A DNA stretch of 64,000 nt, taken from contig KB445791.1 in NCBI GenBank assembly GCA_000320605.2, forward strand, positions 3,274,576 to 3,338,575, written 5' to 3'. The notes beneath the pieces were generated by a model. The model worked only from the letters and a program-made list of their open reading frames with translations, had not been told where the DNA came from and did not search any database. How positions within the stretch are numbered: the stretch's first letter is position 1; each line of letters opens with the position of its first letter. Below are positions 47,786 through 59,140 of this stretch, piece after piece. Both the position numbers and the translations under genes were made by a program. Origin of the DNA: Gelatoporia subvermispora B. Its lineage: Eukaryota; Basidiomycota; Agaricomycetes; Polyporales; Gelatoporiaceae.

Positions 47786-50700
47786 TTACGCCCGGCCATT
47801 AGCAACCGACCTGTCCGAGTTGACTAGCAAGCTATCGAACAGGCCACCCGCGGACTGCTCGTTCCGCAATTGAATCATGTAGACAATGCCTGTCCGTTGC
47901 CCCCGGTTGCTCAGCTCAATTGCTACACCCGTCTTGCCTACCCGCTCAACCCCATCCGTCAGAACAATCGTGGAGATCATTACTGATTTGTCTTTCTCGG
48001 CCTCAACCACGAGTTGTTTGATATTCGTCGGTGACTCGTGGTAGAGTTTGAGCCGCGCCGTCCCGAGAGATTTCCACTGCGCGTGATGCTGCTTGAGGAA
48101 CACCTTGCATTTCATCTGCGCAGAGATCTTGGATGTGACCGGGCCGGTGTCTAGGCGCGTCTCTTCCACTGGAGACTCGGGTGGGCTGGGATCAGCGAAT
48201 GAGTTCACGGTGGATGCCGTCCGCAAACTGATCTGTGCAGAAGGAAGGAGCGGACGCGGCTGCGGCGCGTGTAGTGAGTTGTTCGACGAAGATAGCGAGC
48301 TGGACGAGTTACTCCGCGGGAGTCCGAAGTGTGGGCGGGGAGGAGGTAGTCCTTCAGGATATGGCGGCATCTGACGACCCTGCTCATTCTGAGAAGACAG
48401 AGAGCGAGATGATGGGCTCTTGTGAAGACTGCTCTGGTACGACGAATCGGAGGGTGGGCGCGATTGGCCAGGAGCAGGGTATCCAGGACCCACCGGCGCG
48501 CCGTTGGGCCCCCGCGGAGGACCGTAAGCATAACCGGGACCGGGACCAGGACCGGGGCGGCCTGCCATCTGGTGCATGCCATTGGGCCCTGATTCTGGTG
48601 GCGGGACTGTTCGGCTAGCATCTCGCGGTGGTGGTACGACATAACTGCCTCCTGGGGGGTGTGGGGGCCTGCTCCGAGCAGGGTCGAAGCCACCGGAAGG
48701 CATCACCTGGCCCGGTGCAAATGACTGAGGCATCATCTGGCCCGGTGCAGGCCTAAATGGCTGCCCAGGCATAACCTGGACTGGTGAGAACGATGGACCA
48801 GGGCCACCCACAGCAGGGGCAGCCGATGTAGAACGGGGCGGATACATTGGGCTGGGAGGAAGGGGGAGGTTGTGTGGTGCATCTGGTGAAATGTGTAGAC
48901 GCGACAAGTTCTCGCCCAGCGAGGATTCGGACGTTCCGCGATTGATTTCCGGGCGGACGTCTCGCGGAGGAGGCGAAACAATTCTGTCCGCAGATGGGCG
49001 CTGAGCAGTGCTTCCACTGCCAGGCGAAAATGCTCGCTCCGGAGGACTCATGCTTCCAGTGGTACGCTCTGGGAACGAGTCCCTTGGGGGTCCGTCTTGA
49101 GGTAGAGTGTTCTTTCGGTCTGGTGGCCTGCTCGGTTGTCTTGATACTGTATTCGCTCCTGGAAGGGCAGGCACAGGTGGCGGAGTGTTCTTGCTAGGAG
49201 GCATCACTGAAATAAAGATCAGAAAAATCCAAGCAGACAATCCTCTCAAAGACTCACAGGAAGCAGCAGTGTCTATACATTCTCTGAAGGCCGTGACTAG
49301 CCGATCTCGCAGTTGACGGGAGTCGGTATGGAAGTACATGGTTTCCTTCCTCAAGATAGTCAACACAAATGCCGTGTCTGCGCGGATGTCAATGGCACTC
49401 ATACGCATAGCTACGCAAAGGCATACCTGATCCCTCCATCGGTTGCACTTTCAAATGTTTACCTGCAAGCGGGGGGTACAATAGCCACATATCGGGACCG
49501 CCCGGTCCTACCTGAGCCCGTTCCGAGGGAGTCATTCTCTCACAAATAAGGAGCAAGTCCGTGAGAATAAACAGATGTCCTCGGTCTTGGACAACCTCGA
49601 TGCCGGTGGAGCGTGGAGTCAGACTAATAATGACATCCGCTGAAATACGCAACTCCCTGGTGTAATGTAGATTCGGTGGCGAGATTTGAAGACGTACGCT
49701 CTGTTGGGGCGGAATGAGGGCTTCCCGAGGATCAAGAAACAGATGCACTAAACCTTAGGAGCCATGGTGAACAGATCCAGGGTACGGTCCGTGGACAGCC
49801 GTCTATCCAGGTCGTTGATGGACACAGACAACGCTGCACCTGAACCTCGGCCATCTGATGAAGGAGCCGTGTCCTCAGACCGCCGACCGCTAAACACATG
49901 TTAGACCCCGAATATTCATATGAATATATCATTACCCGCTGGAATTAGCACTGCTTCCGTGCGTAGAGTTGCTCTCTCGCTGGGGATGCTGCCTCGGGGT
50001 GTCTGGCTGAGGGAGAGGTTCCAGCGGAGCAGAATTCGGAGGCGAGTGCAGGTTATCTCCGGTTCCGTTCAGCGCCTTCGCTGGAGGCGGGGGCGGCAGC
50101 GCGCTAATCCTAGTCGTGGCACGTTCGTCCAGAATAGCCATCAAGCGGTCCAATTTTTCCAGGGCGCCCGACAGCCACTTGTAGTCAGACCTACCAGGCG
50201 CCGTGCTGCTGAGAAGCCGGGTATAGAGCTTCTTGTAGTACTTAAGTCGCCTTTGGGGAAGCAGGAAGAGCTCATCGAGCGTCCAAATAGGCGGCTCCGA
50301 GGGATGTTGCGGAGATGAGGGGGGCAGCGGCGGAGGATTCGAAGACGAGAACATAGCCAGGATGGTGCGCAGACGGGTATTGGTTTGAACAGGCTCCCAA
50401 TCATCAAAGCCAGTGCAATACTTTGTGCAATAGTTTGTATAAGGCGTCTCCAGGTCATCAATCTGGGCAGCTAGTTAATACAGAACCTATGTGCGTGAAT
50501 CACACTGACCCATCGCATAAGTAGATCGCCCAGTCCCTTCGGGTCGGTGCCAATTTCTTTCAGTTTCTAGATGAACTCAGCGTCAAAGGCTTTGAGCGCA
50601 CAATGGATAATCGCCTTACAGAACCCAAAGAGCGGTTAGCCTTATAGATACTTTCTATGCAGCGGAACATAGTGTCCAATTCCGGAGGTGGCAAGTTAGA

Positions 50701-51179
50701 ACGCGACCATGCCGCAGCTACTTTCTGTCGGTGTGACAGGTCAGACGTTGAGATATTTCTGGCATGACGTCCAGCACAAATAACCACTTGCCCGAATAAT
50801 TCCCATCAACAAGTCCACATATTCCTTCTCCGTGTCAACAAGGTCAGTGAGAGGGTTTGCTTTTCTCCTGCCATCGCTAGTTGGAGAGGTGGGAGAGAGA
50901 CCATGAGGTGTCTGAGGGGCGGAGCCAGGACCTGCTCAGAGGTAGGAACGCATAAGCCAATGCTACCGGCCGACAGGAAATAGCGTTACCGCTGGCTTGG
51001 AACTTGAGAGAGGCAGCAACGTCGATTGGGGGAATCTGGGGTAGGTGGGCCGGTGCCATAGCATTTGGATCGCGAGCAACCTTGGGTGGCGGCGGAGGGG
51101 ACGTCAAGGTATCATTGGGTGGCAGTGGTGGAAGCATCTCGTCTCTAGCTGGAGGCGGCAGCGGTTTGGTGACGCTCAT
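47786..51179 (-). CDS. Rho guanine nucleotide exchange factor (DH-PH) with extra C-terminal PH-like domain
   Basis: Probable activator of a Rho/Cdc42 GTPase at the cell cortex. Start MSVTKPLPPPARDEMLPPLP at 51179 (an in-frame Met lies at 51197). A Pro-rich arm leads to a DH domain in several exons: TDLVDTEKEYVDLLMGIIRA, LPPPELDTMFRCIESIYKAN, then the helices RRLKYYKKLYTRLL and DYKWLSGALEKLDRLMAIL. A PH domain follows: ELRISADVIISLTPR, DRGHLFILTDLLLICERM and MYFHTDSRQLRDRLVTAF. Then come about 330 residues of Pro/Gly/Ser-rich disorder, and a final folded unit (AQMKCKVFLKQHHAQWKSLG, TARLKLYHESPTNIKQLVVE) of the PH/Ran-binding superfold type. No yeast orthologue is clear, so no symbol is given. 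Confidence 0.8.
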
Positions 51180-51494
51180 GGCAACATTGCCGTTCATGAG
51201 TAGCAACCAATGCGAGAAATCGAAAATGAGCGTGAGGAAAGATGGAACGCCAAAGAACGAACGAGGTAGGAAGAGAAAGTCGTTCAAAGACGAATATTTT
51301 GTCCGAGTAGTAGACGCCCGAATGCTCGCCGCCCACGTTTCGTCGAGAACGACCTTGTCCGGCGTCTAACCGTGGACGAGGATATGCAACGCTCACAAGC
51401 GCCCATTCACGAGGTCTAGACTGTCGCTCACGTGCTTCGTCCACTGGCAGTTGGTGCAGCTTGCCCAGGCTCAGACTCCTGCTCGCCGTCCATC

Positions 51495-52430
51495 ATGAGC
51501 GTCGAGGACAATGTCAGAGTCGCCATGCTCAGCAGGTACACCCTCAAATGGCTGTACTCTACCTTCGACTCGCCAGCCACAGTCCACGAGATGCTCCGTC
51601 CCGACCTCGAGGCCGGCATCATCAACTACCATGATTACGAACTAGCCGCGATGTTCCTGCCAGGCTCTCACCGTCATTACCCCGTCCGTGCCGCGTCCAT
51701 TGTCACGCACTTTCCGGTGCTCATCAGCCGTGATTAGAAACTCTATGCGGCAACCTTCGGCCTCTCCCTTGCTGCCTTCGGATACCTCAGGAAGCCCCGC
51801 TGGTCGAGAACGCGGATATTGGTTGCTTCCAGTACAGCAGCCCTCTTTGGCATGCTGCAGGGACATGTCAGTCAAGTTCGAGCTATGAACAAGTTCAAGC
51901 AACAGCTAGAAGATCCCGGTGCTTTTGCCAAAGCGCTAGTCCATTGTCACCAGAGAACTGGGATTATGGAGAAGCACAGATGGATGCTCCCACCGGGTGC
52001 AGAACAACAACTCAGTGGCAAGAACACTCAGGCAGATGAACAGGCCTGGAGCGTGGACAGTCAGCCATTGGCTGCTTCCGGTTCCTCGTCTGTTGATCAG
52101 CGCGTAGAGCTCCCTGCAACTTGTATGGACTTCGGTGCCTTGCTGCGCGTAGCGTCATATTTCTTGACTAACATTATTGGCGTAGCGCCAGAGTCGGAAG
52201 ACCGCCCGCGCACTCGATGGGATGAGCTGCGCGTCGCAAATGCTCGGAACGTTGCATCGGATTCGTCCTGGGAGAGTCTACGGCAAATTCACGAACGTCA
52301 ACAAGTGTCGACCTCGCAACCCGACGATCAGCCGGAGATGGATGAGCGCGCGCTGGAGCAGGCCAAGTTCGACGCTTTACTCGAGGAGGAACGCAGAAAG
52401 GCTATGGGTTCGTCTTCCAGTGGCCTGTAG
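51495..52430 (+). CDS. Unrecognised protein with two membrane-type segments
   Basis: I cannot name this family. Three exons. The N-terminus MSVEDNVRVAMLSRYTLKWL is followed by a conserved-looking acidic block (VHEMLRPDLEAGIINYHDYE). An intron ends at the TTAG before 51738. Then KLYAATFGLSLAAFGYL and ILVASSTAALFGMLQGH form two hydrophobic segments separated by a basic turn (RKPRWSRTR), the layout of small mitochondrial or ER hairpin membrane proteins. A soluble helical tail includes FKQQLEDPGAFAKALVHCHQ. A second intron of about 61 bases after the ELPAT codons joins to SPESEDRPRTRWDELR, and the end is a Glu/Arg helix. A membrane-organising role is possible; it is inference. Confidence 0.7.
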
Positions 52431-52671
52431 GGAACGTACACACATGTCAAGTCAAAATTTTAACGGACGTGGTCTTCAGCTAGAGACTGAATACTGAATA
52501 CTGGGTACTGAGGCCTTGAGGGTCAGTCAAATTCAACTGGCGGTGCGAGCCAGAACCCTAGGATAGGGTTCTAGATCAGTTACGTAACTGCACCCGACGG
52601 GGTGTTCGCTGGGCGGTTGATGTGCGTCGAGATAGACATCGTCCTTGAACTGTTACCTTCCTATCGGCGGT
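52431..52671 (+). promoter_or_regulatory. YjbQ-gene promoter with two palindromes
   Basis: Two perfect inverted repeats lie 4 bases apart. The first has arms AGAACCCTA (52552-52560) and TAGGGTTCT (52564-52572) around GGA, so it presents two telobox-like motifs head to head. The second, CAGTTACGTAACTG at 52577-52590, contains TTACGTAA, a Yap/Pap1-type bZIP site. An imperfect direct repeat of GAATACT lies at 52486-52505. Regulation by these factors is inferred from the motif only. Confidence 0.5.
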
Positions 52672-53566
52672 ATGGGTTGGCAGAAAACGTTTACGTTGCA
52701 ACGCCGCAGTAAAGGCTGCCATCTCGTGACAGATGAGATACACACACAGATTGAGCCTGGACTCAGCGGTGTAAAGGTCGACAAATCCTCATTCCCTGAT
52801 GCGCGCTCGCGTTCGATTCAACCGTTTGCCCACCGGTTACTGATGATACATCATGATCCTTACAGGTCGGGATCCTGTACCTCTTCATGTAGGTTCCATC
52901 CGCCATATCCTGATTGCTGTGCGATGGTGCCTATGTCCTGAACTGCGGAATAGCCAGCATACCTCCGCTGCTCTCACAATCAATGAGAACTTCGACAGTG
53001 GTAAGATCTACAAATGCATTGAGCACGAAGAAAAACTCACGTAACACTACTAGACGTTAGACGAGGTGCACAAAACGGTCTTACCCTTATTCACTAGTGG
53101 GCAGATCCTGACAATTTCTCGGCTAGACATGGACATGGCTCTAGACAGGATCGTCCCAGAGAACCTACCCTGGCTTCACACCGATGAGGGTCCCGAGTAA
53201 GTCTGATGGATGTATCAAGACACTAACACACGACTCATTTTGTCCAGTGATTCGTGAGTGCACCGCCTTGCTAACGGCACATTCCCTTCTAACAGCAGTT
53301 GGGATCTTGGCCGATGCGCTGCGTCGATGCAGGGTATCGCACACCAAGACATCGCTTGTCGGTGCATCGCTCTGCATCCCCATCACGGATGGCCGTATGA
53401 ACCTTGGAACTTGGCAAGGTCCGTACGTCCAGTCTAACTTACTGCACGCTATATCTCGACTCTGAGGCTGATGCCATGCGTCTGGCTGCACCCGCACACA
53501 GGGATCTACCTGACTGAATTTAGGCATGCCCCGCATTCTAGGCGCATCGTTGCCACCATTCTGTAA
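52672..53566 (+). CDS. YjbQ/UPF0047 family protein
   Basis: Small trimeric beta-barrel family found in bacteria, archaea and fungi; bacterial members show weak thiamine phosphate synthase activity, and the fungal role is unclear. Exons: 52672-52776, 52866-52888, 52954-53000, two short ones near 53053-53196, a 6-base exon 53248-53253, 53333-53416 and the last to 53566. The product reads MGWQKTFTLQRRSKGCHLVT, then VGILYLFIQHTSAALTINEN, DMDMALDRIVP, HTDEGPDDSVSHTKTSLVGA, PITDGRMNLGTWQGIYLTEF and RHAPHSRRIVATIL. The His of IQHTSA, His/Asp of HTDEGPDD and the NLGTWQ loop, conserved in the family, are present. Stop at 53564-53566. Length about 140 residues is normal. Confidence 0.88.
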
Positions 53567-54812
53567 GAATCAGATCATTAGGGATCAGTATTCTGGGCGC
53601 TGATTGCTTCTAGGTCTTGAGGACGTACTTTCGATAGAGAAGAGCCATGCATTCGGCTTTCTACGGCTTGTAGTGTTACAGTTCTGTGATATCCCATCCC
53701 AACCTGCTCGGTTTTTGGCAACAGCATCGATGGAATCGATCTCCGCAGACAACGTGTAGAAACAATCTGTAGAAATTACAGATGAAGCTGCAGATTTATT
53801 TGTTACAACGGTCTGATTACCGATCTCCTAAATCACATCTCGGGGGAATTGTGTTTGGCCAGCTCGACCGCGCACCACAGTTCAGGTAGCATAGTCCGTG
53901 TGAATGGACGGGAGATGCTCGCTGTTCCGCGAAGACTTGAACGAAGTCGACGTTGCAATTCATCTCGCTAAGGCCAGGTGGTCGCCCTCTGCCATGTGCC
54001 TGATCACGATCAGGTTCATTTCCCCCATACTTTTCTTGTTCTTTGGCTGCCATAACGACAACACGAATCCGGAGGCCAGAGTGTCAGATCGAACCCACGT
54101 GGCGGGCCTTTTGTGCACGGCCTCGCCACTACCGGCGGCGCGTCGTACGCATGGCTTGATGCGGGTGTTGTGAGCGGATAAGCTTGTATGTCCCACCGCA
54201 TAAAGTTATGTCTCGGAGATGGCGCTGGATGTCGGAGGAACGGAATAGGTCATGCCACCCCTTCTCCTTCAAACTGGGATTTAGACGCGCCGTGTGAGAC
54301 GAGCACGCTGAAGGGTAACTCGGGCGCTGCTGATTGCGCAATGGTAGGATTGTCACGGTCTCAGCCCGCAAATTTTCTTCAATTGAGTCTGCTGTCATGG
54401 CGTAGTGGTGCTGCCGTGGAAGAGGGAGCGCCGATGGCCGGTGCTATGGTTCACAGAGTAAATGTAAGGGTGGTTCCCAAGGTCAGCGCCTCAATCGTGG
54501 ATCATGAATGCGCCTTATGACAACAAGGAAGAAAACTGGCCATCTGCACGTTTTCATTTCCCCCCGTTCGTGTCGCTCGCATCTTCGTGTAGGTTCCGAA
54601 GGGTCCCACTTGACTGACATATCTACTACTTCGGGGTCTATCCTTAGCTATAGGGCGCTCCTATAAAGCCTCGATCACTTCCGCGTCCACGACCCGCGTC
54701 TCTGGGCGCTTGCCCGCAATTCAGATAGACCTCCCTCCCGCCGCCGCCTCCCCTCGGCAACCACCCATCACTACTCCAAATCTCACTGCAGCTCGCGTCG
54801 ACCTGAGCAGAT
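53567..54812. other. 1.25 kb, 3' flank of YjbQ gene and promoter of the regulator gene
   Basis: A plus frame of about 50 codons near 53610-53757 is open but has no start or motif. Frames at 53.9-54.5 kb overlap each other on both strands and look random. The last 200 bases before 54813 are C/T-rich. Confidence 0.45.
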
Positions 54813-57739
54813 ATGCCCAAGGTCCCTAGTACTTCAGGCCGCCCAGCCCTCCGGAGGAATCAGGTATGCTTCTACCCGACATTTACTTCCGCAGTACACG
54901 AGCTCAACCGCGCCAGGCGTGCTTGTCCTGTCGCAAGCGGAAACTAGTGAGCCTTCGTTTGCAGCCGTAGGGTGGTCGCGCCAACTCACTCCTTGCTATT
55001 CAGAAATGCGATGCTGCGCGGCCACACTGCGGGACATGTGTGAAGTGAGTTAGCATATACCGATTCCTCGGGATTCCAAGTTGAGTCGTTGGGCGGCAGG
55101 CAGTGGCAGGCTTTGATAAGTGTGCCCCCACCAGTGGGCTATGCGTACGTACCTTAAGCTGGACGCGTTTCATGGAGATTTGACACTGCTTCAGACACCC
55201 TACCGAACCTCAATGCTCCTATGATCCTGTGGAAGGGCTCCCCATTGCCCCCGATGTTGATCCTTCGGAGAGAATCCGATTGCTTGAGGAGCAAATATGT
55301 GCGCTGATTTCATTATGTGCTACAAACTGCGTGTCTCATATGGTGTCACTGCTTATAGCCCAGCTCAAGAGTCAGCTTCAGGAGCAGAGAGGCTTTCATT
55401 CACGTTCCAGCTCCCCCTCGCGTCTATACTCGCACAATGGCTTGAGTTCCACCTCTGCATCCGGCATGTCCCCACCAGGACACACACCAGACGACAGTCC
55501 TACCGGAGGCGCACATACTATTCCGCAGTCCGCTTACGACCTGATGCGTCAGATGCGCGGTCCTGCGGACAGCCCCGAGTCACAATTACGAGGATTGAGC
55601 GGTAGTCCTGAGCTCAGACAACCTGGAAATAGCCTGGGGGACCCCCTCATGGAGATATTATATTCTGGCTGGGACCCAGACCTCCCAACTCCCGATCTGT
55701 TGAACCACTAGTGCGTTTACTAATTTGGTGCCTTGGATCCGCACGAACCGCACTAACCCCCTTCATTAGTATTGATATCTTCTTCCGATGCGATCCTTGC
55801 GGTTCGCGCGTCCTGCACAGACCATCATTTCTTGCTTCCATGCAACTTCATCCGAAAGACCCGAACTTCCCCCATGCGGCAGTGCTTCACGCGATCGTAT
55901 GTTCAGTTCATTTACACCGTGGCTGCGGCTCAGACGTCATTCATTCAGTGTGCGTCTGCATCGAGGTGGGCATCGCATGACCTTATCACGTCGCCCGATG
56001 GCACACGGCGCGACCGCTTCGCAGAACTGCATGTCAGCAAAACGCGGACGTACATCGACCGGACAATGGCGACAGGCGTCGATATCTTCCCCGTCATGCA
56101 AGCGTGTATACTGCTGTCGTGGTATTTCTATCAAGAAGGTCGGTGGGTCGAAGTCTGGATATTTGCCGGCTTCCAAACGAGGGTGGCAGTCCCTCTGCGA
56201 CTGAACTACCCTGGGACGTACTCTGCGCACGGAGCCAATGCACCAGGAGCTTTCCTGGCTCCTCCCTCGGACTCCAGAGACCGAGAGTTACGCCGGCGGA
56301 CATGGTGGATGACCATCATGTTTGACCGAATTGTGTCCGTGGGAGGGTGGTTGCATGGTGTTGAGGAGAAGGACATCGGTACAGAGCTCCCCCTCCGTGG
56401 TATTGACTTCGATGAAGACGTGAGTCAACCACCCGTGTCCTTGACTTATTGCTGATTTTTGCATATGACTGTAGGCAACCATCGAGTCAAACCCACAAGA
56501 CTTGGCTAAACCGGATATATTCGTCAAGCACCTGCCTCAATATACCGACTCTTTTCTCCTGTTCCTGAAGGCCGTTATGCTCTTTGGCCGTGTAACCGAT
56601 TATAACACAAGAACATATTTGCGGGCAAAGGTGCCACCATCGCCCAAAGATAACCCCTTCGTGCGTCGGGCGTTTGAAGAACTCGATCGCCTGGTATGCG
56701 TGGAATTTTTGGACAACTTCCCTCATGGATTCCGGCATCTGGGCGTCGGGGATGACGGCAGTCTTGACACTGACCTGTACATGGCCCACATTGTCCCGCA
56801 TGCGTGAGCATGTTTATTTGAAAGTTCTCACTAGCTGTGCTGACTCCCCGCTCTTCCGCTCTAGCGCAACAATTACTTTGCACAACACGTTCATCAATTT
56901 TTCTGACTCTAGCAGCATCTCCACTCGACGCTGTCTCCATGCAACCCGAGAAATTCTGAACGCTTACAGTAGGCTCTCGGCGACATCGCTCGATATCGCA
57001 CGCTTACACCCGTTCGTTACGGTACGTATTCCGCTACTCATGTCACCCTTACACCGTCAATGTCCTGATTGCCCATCTGTACAGATCTGCTGGTACCTGG
57101 CGGCAGTCGTCCAGATCCAGCTATGCAAGTATTTCATTGAGATCAATGACACAGAACGCGAAGCAACAGTGTGGGGTGAAATTAATATGCTCCGGTGCGC
57201 CCCGAGTGTCCGTGTCTCGTCTCCGAACGTCATTGACCCGCGCGCATCGTAGGTTCGCGATGCTCATGTTTGGGAGCCGATCGCCTATTGGCGGTAAGCC
57301 AGCGTTCTGCACTTTTGTCAAGCATTGCTGACCAGCGATGGACGGGTTATTCTCAGTGCGCCAAGAAAAAATGCTTCAGGGCCTCATGACCGAGATCGTC
57401 CGGATGACCTCGCAGATGCAGCCGCTCGAGGTCGGCGTGCCACTGTACCCCTTCTCGCGCGAACGAATTTTTGCGCAATCGCAAGAACGCACAGGTGCAC
57501 CATTACCAGGCACGACCCAGTCGTTCACGGACGCAGCCTCTGCTTCGTCCCCGATGCACCCCGGCCCGGCACCTGGGGCTCCTCTGACAATGACGCAGCT
57601 ACCGTCGTCGATGCCCGCCCCCGCGTACAACGCATGGGGGATACGCAACGTGTCCGAATCGCCACCCGCATATTCGGTTGCGGATATGCACACCCGCCCT
57701 GTCGCAATGTCCTCGCACACGTACCCCGGAGGCCACTGA
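54813..57739 (+). CDS. Zn2Cys6 fungal transcription factor with fungal_trans domain
   Basis: Nuclear DNA-binding regulator. Start MPKVPSTSGRPALRRNQ is at 54813. The binuclear zinc cluster is assembled across short introns: ACLSCRKRKL, then KCDAARPHCGTCVK, then HPTEPQCSYDP. This gives six Cys in the C-x2-C-x6-C ... C-x2-C-x(n)-C pattern. A dimerisation helix (SERIRLLEEQI, AQLKSQLQEQ) and a Ser/Pro region follow. The regulatory domain from about 55.8 kb has IDIFFRCDPC, HRPSFLASM, VDIFPVMQACILLSWYFYQE, RRRTWWMTIMFDRIVSVGGW and PFVRRAFEELDRLVCVEFLD, matching the fungal-specific middle homology region. A Ser/Pro tail ends MSSHTYPGGH. The target genes cannot be read from sequence. Confidence 0.9.
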
Positions 57740-58060
57740 ATGTCGCAGCAGGGCCTTCCATGCGTGTATCCTTACTCTGATATTTGTTCTGATCCATCCC
57801 TACTCTTGACGGAACTTTGGTTTGTGGCATCTGGAATCGTGTAGTATAGTCCATTATCCGTTGTATTTTTGGTGATCGTGTCGTATCATACCCTTCGCTA
57901 TACACCTCTCGCTACGCTTGTTTTGATTATGGCGCTACTGGTAGAGACAGGATCGCATGTTTGTTTGTCATTCGCACAGCACACACCAACCACACGTTAA
58001 ACGAAACTGCATTACTATGTCACGGTGTACACTGTTTACATGTAGGTAGCTAGAGCGCCA
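57740..58060. other. Convergent 3' flanks
   Basis: Two genes converge in this 320-base stretch. It is comparatively AT-rich with TTGTATTTTTGG and similar runs, as expected for polyadenylation regions. No gene was seen. Confidence 0.5.
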
Positions 58061-59140
58061 TCAGCGCTTGTACATCTTGCGGCAGTGATTCGCGTAATGC
58101 CCTTTCTCTCCACACTGCATAGTCGCGTATCTTGGTCAGTACAGCTATTCGCGCACGCGAGCGAGGACGTACCTTGAAACACACAACGTCTTCGATGTTT
58201 CTCCGTGGACCTGGAGGCCCGCCCGAGCCGCCCGCGCCTGGCGGGTGCGGACCTGGGAAGTTGCTGCGCCCCTCGAAGCTGCGGTCGAAGTCTGCATACC
58301 TACCGTATCCCGGAGGCGGTGGGCCAAGGTCGCGCACAGAAGGCGGTTCTGGCGGATCGTAGGCCTTAGGGGGTGGTATGTCCGGTTTCGGGCTGCGGAA
58401 GATGGAGTCAGTCGTTCAAGAGACGTAGACGGGATACGCACTGGCCACGTGGGCATTCGGGACCGAGAGGGCAGAAGCCAGTCAAGTACAGTTGGCAGGC
58501 TACCCGCCGAACGTGTTTACGAGGGCAAGTGGGACCTTTGGTCGCAATCCTTCAGTATACAGGCGACGGAAGGAACGCCATGACAACTCACCAAGCTTGC
58601 AGAAACCTCTTTTGTAATCTGGGCACTCTATCCGACGCTCTTTCGGATGGGCATAGAGACACTCGTCGCCAGCGGAACAGTATCCGTACTTGGCGTACCA
58701 CCAACACTCGGGCATGCGCCTGAGGTTGTACTCGTGCAGGAACTCACACGCATCACCTTTCTTACAGAGCCCGCGCAGCCAGTGCTTACAGACGGTCGCA
58801 AGCCGCTCACGTTCGCGCGGGTGTGTAGGAAGCTGCTTAGGTGGCTGAAAATTCTGCGCAGAAGGGGTGGTGTGTCTGAGTGGGCAGTGCAGCGGGCCGA
58901 GGGGACATCCTGCGGCTGTTAGTGAGAGTCGGCATATCTGGTCATCTAGCACAAACGTAAAGTGTAAGTGAGCCGCGGTGTCTAGCATGGCGTTCGGTAA
59001 ATGAAGTACTAACCCTTGTCCAGCTTAATTCCGAGGTCGTTCTTGATGTAGGCCTCCTCAAGGAAGTTGTTTTGGTGAAATTGGGGACGGATGATATCCC
59101 TGAGACCCGAGGGCCCCGCAAGGGGATTGGAGGTGGTCAT
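58061..59140 (-). CDS. YTH1: mRNA 3'-end processing factor YTH1/CPSF30
   Basis: CPSF30 binds the poly(A) signal within the cleavage and polyadenylation complex. Start MTTSNPLAGPSGLRDIIRPQ is at 59140. After an intron the zinc fingers follow: CRLSLTAAGCPLGPLHCPLRH, then CKHWLRGLCKKGDACEFLH, CWWYAKYGYCSAGDECLYAH, CPDYKRGFCKLGPTC, and CQLYLTGFCPLGPECPRGH with its His completed across a splice junction. That makes five CCCH fingers. A Pro/Gly-rich linker and a CCHC zinc knuckle (CFKCGEKGHYANHC, from two exons) close the protein at 58061. Five fingers plus a knuckle is the usual arrangement. An upstream in-frame Met exists at 59224, but 59140 starts the conserved sequence. Confidence 0.93.

Noticed and set aside
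51642..51902. Minus frame opposite the membrane-protein gene
   Set aside because: It runs antisense to a spliced gene with hydrophobic segments and shows no family features.
54060..54130. tRNA-like T-loop (GGTTCGATC on the minus strand)
   Set aside because: The flanking bases do not form a T stem, and no acceptor or anticodon stem can be drawn around it.
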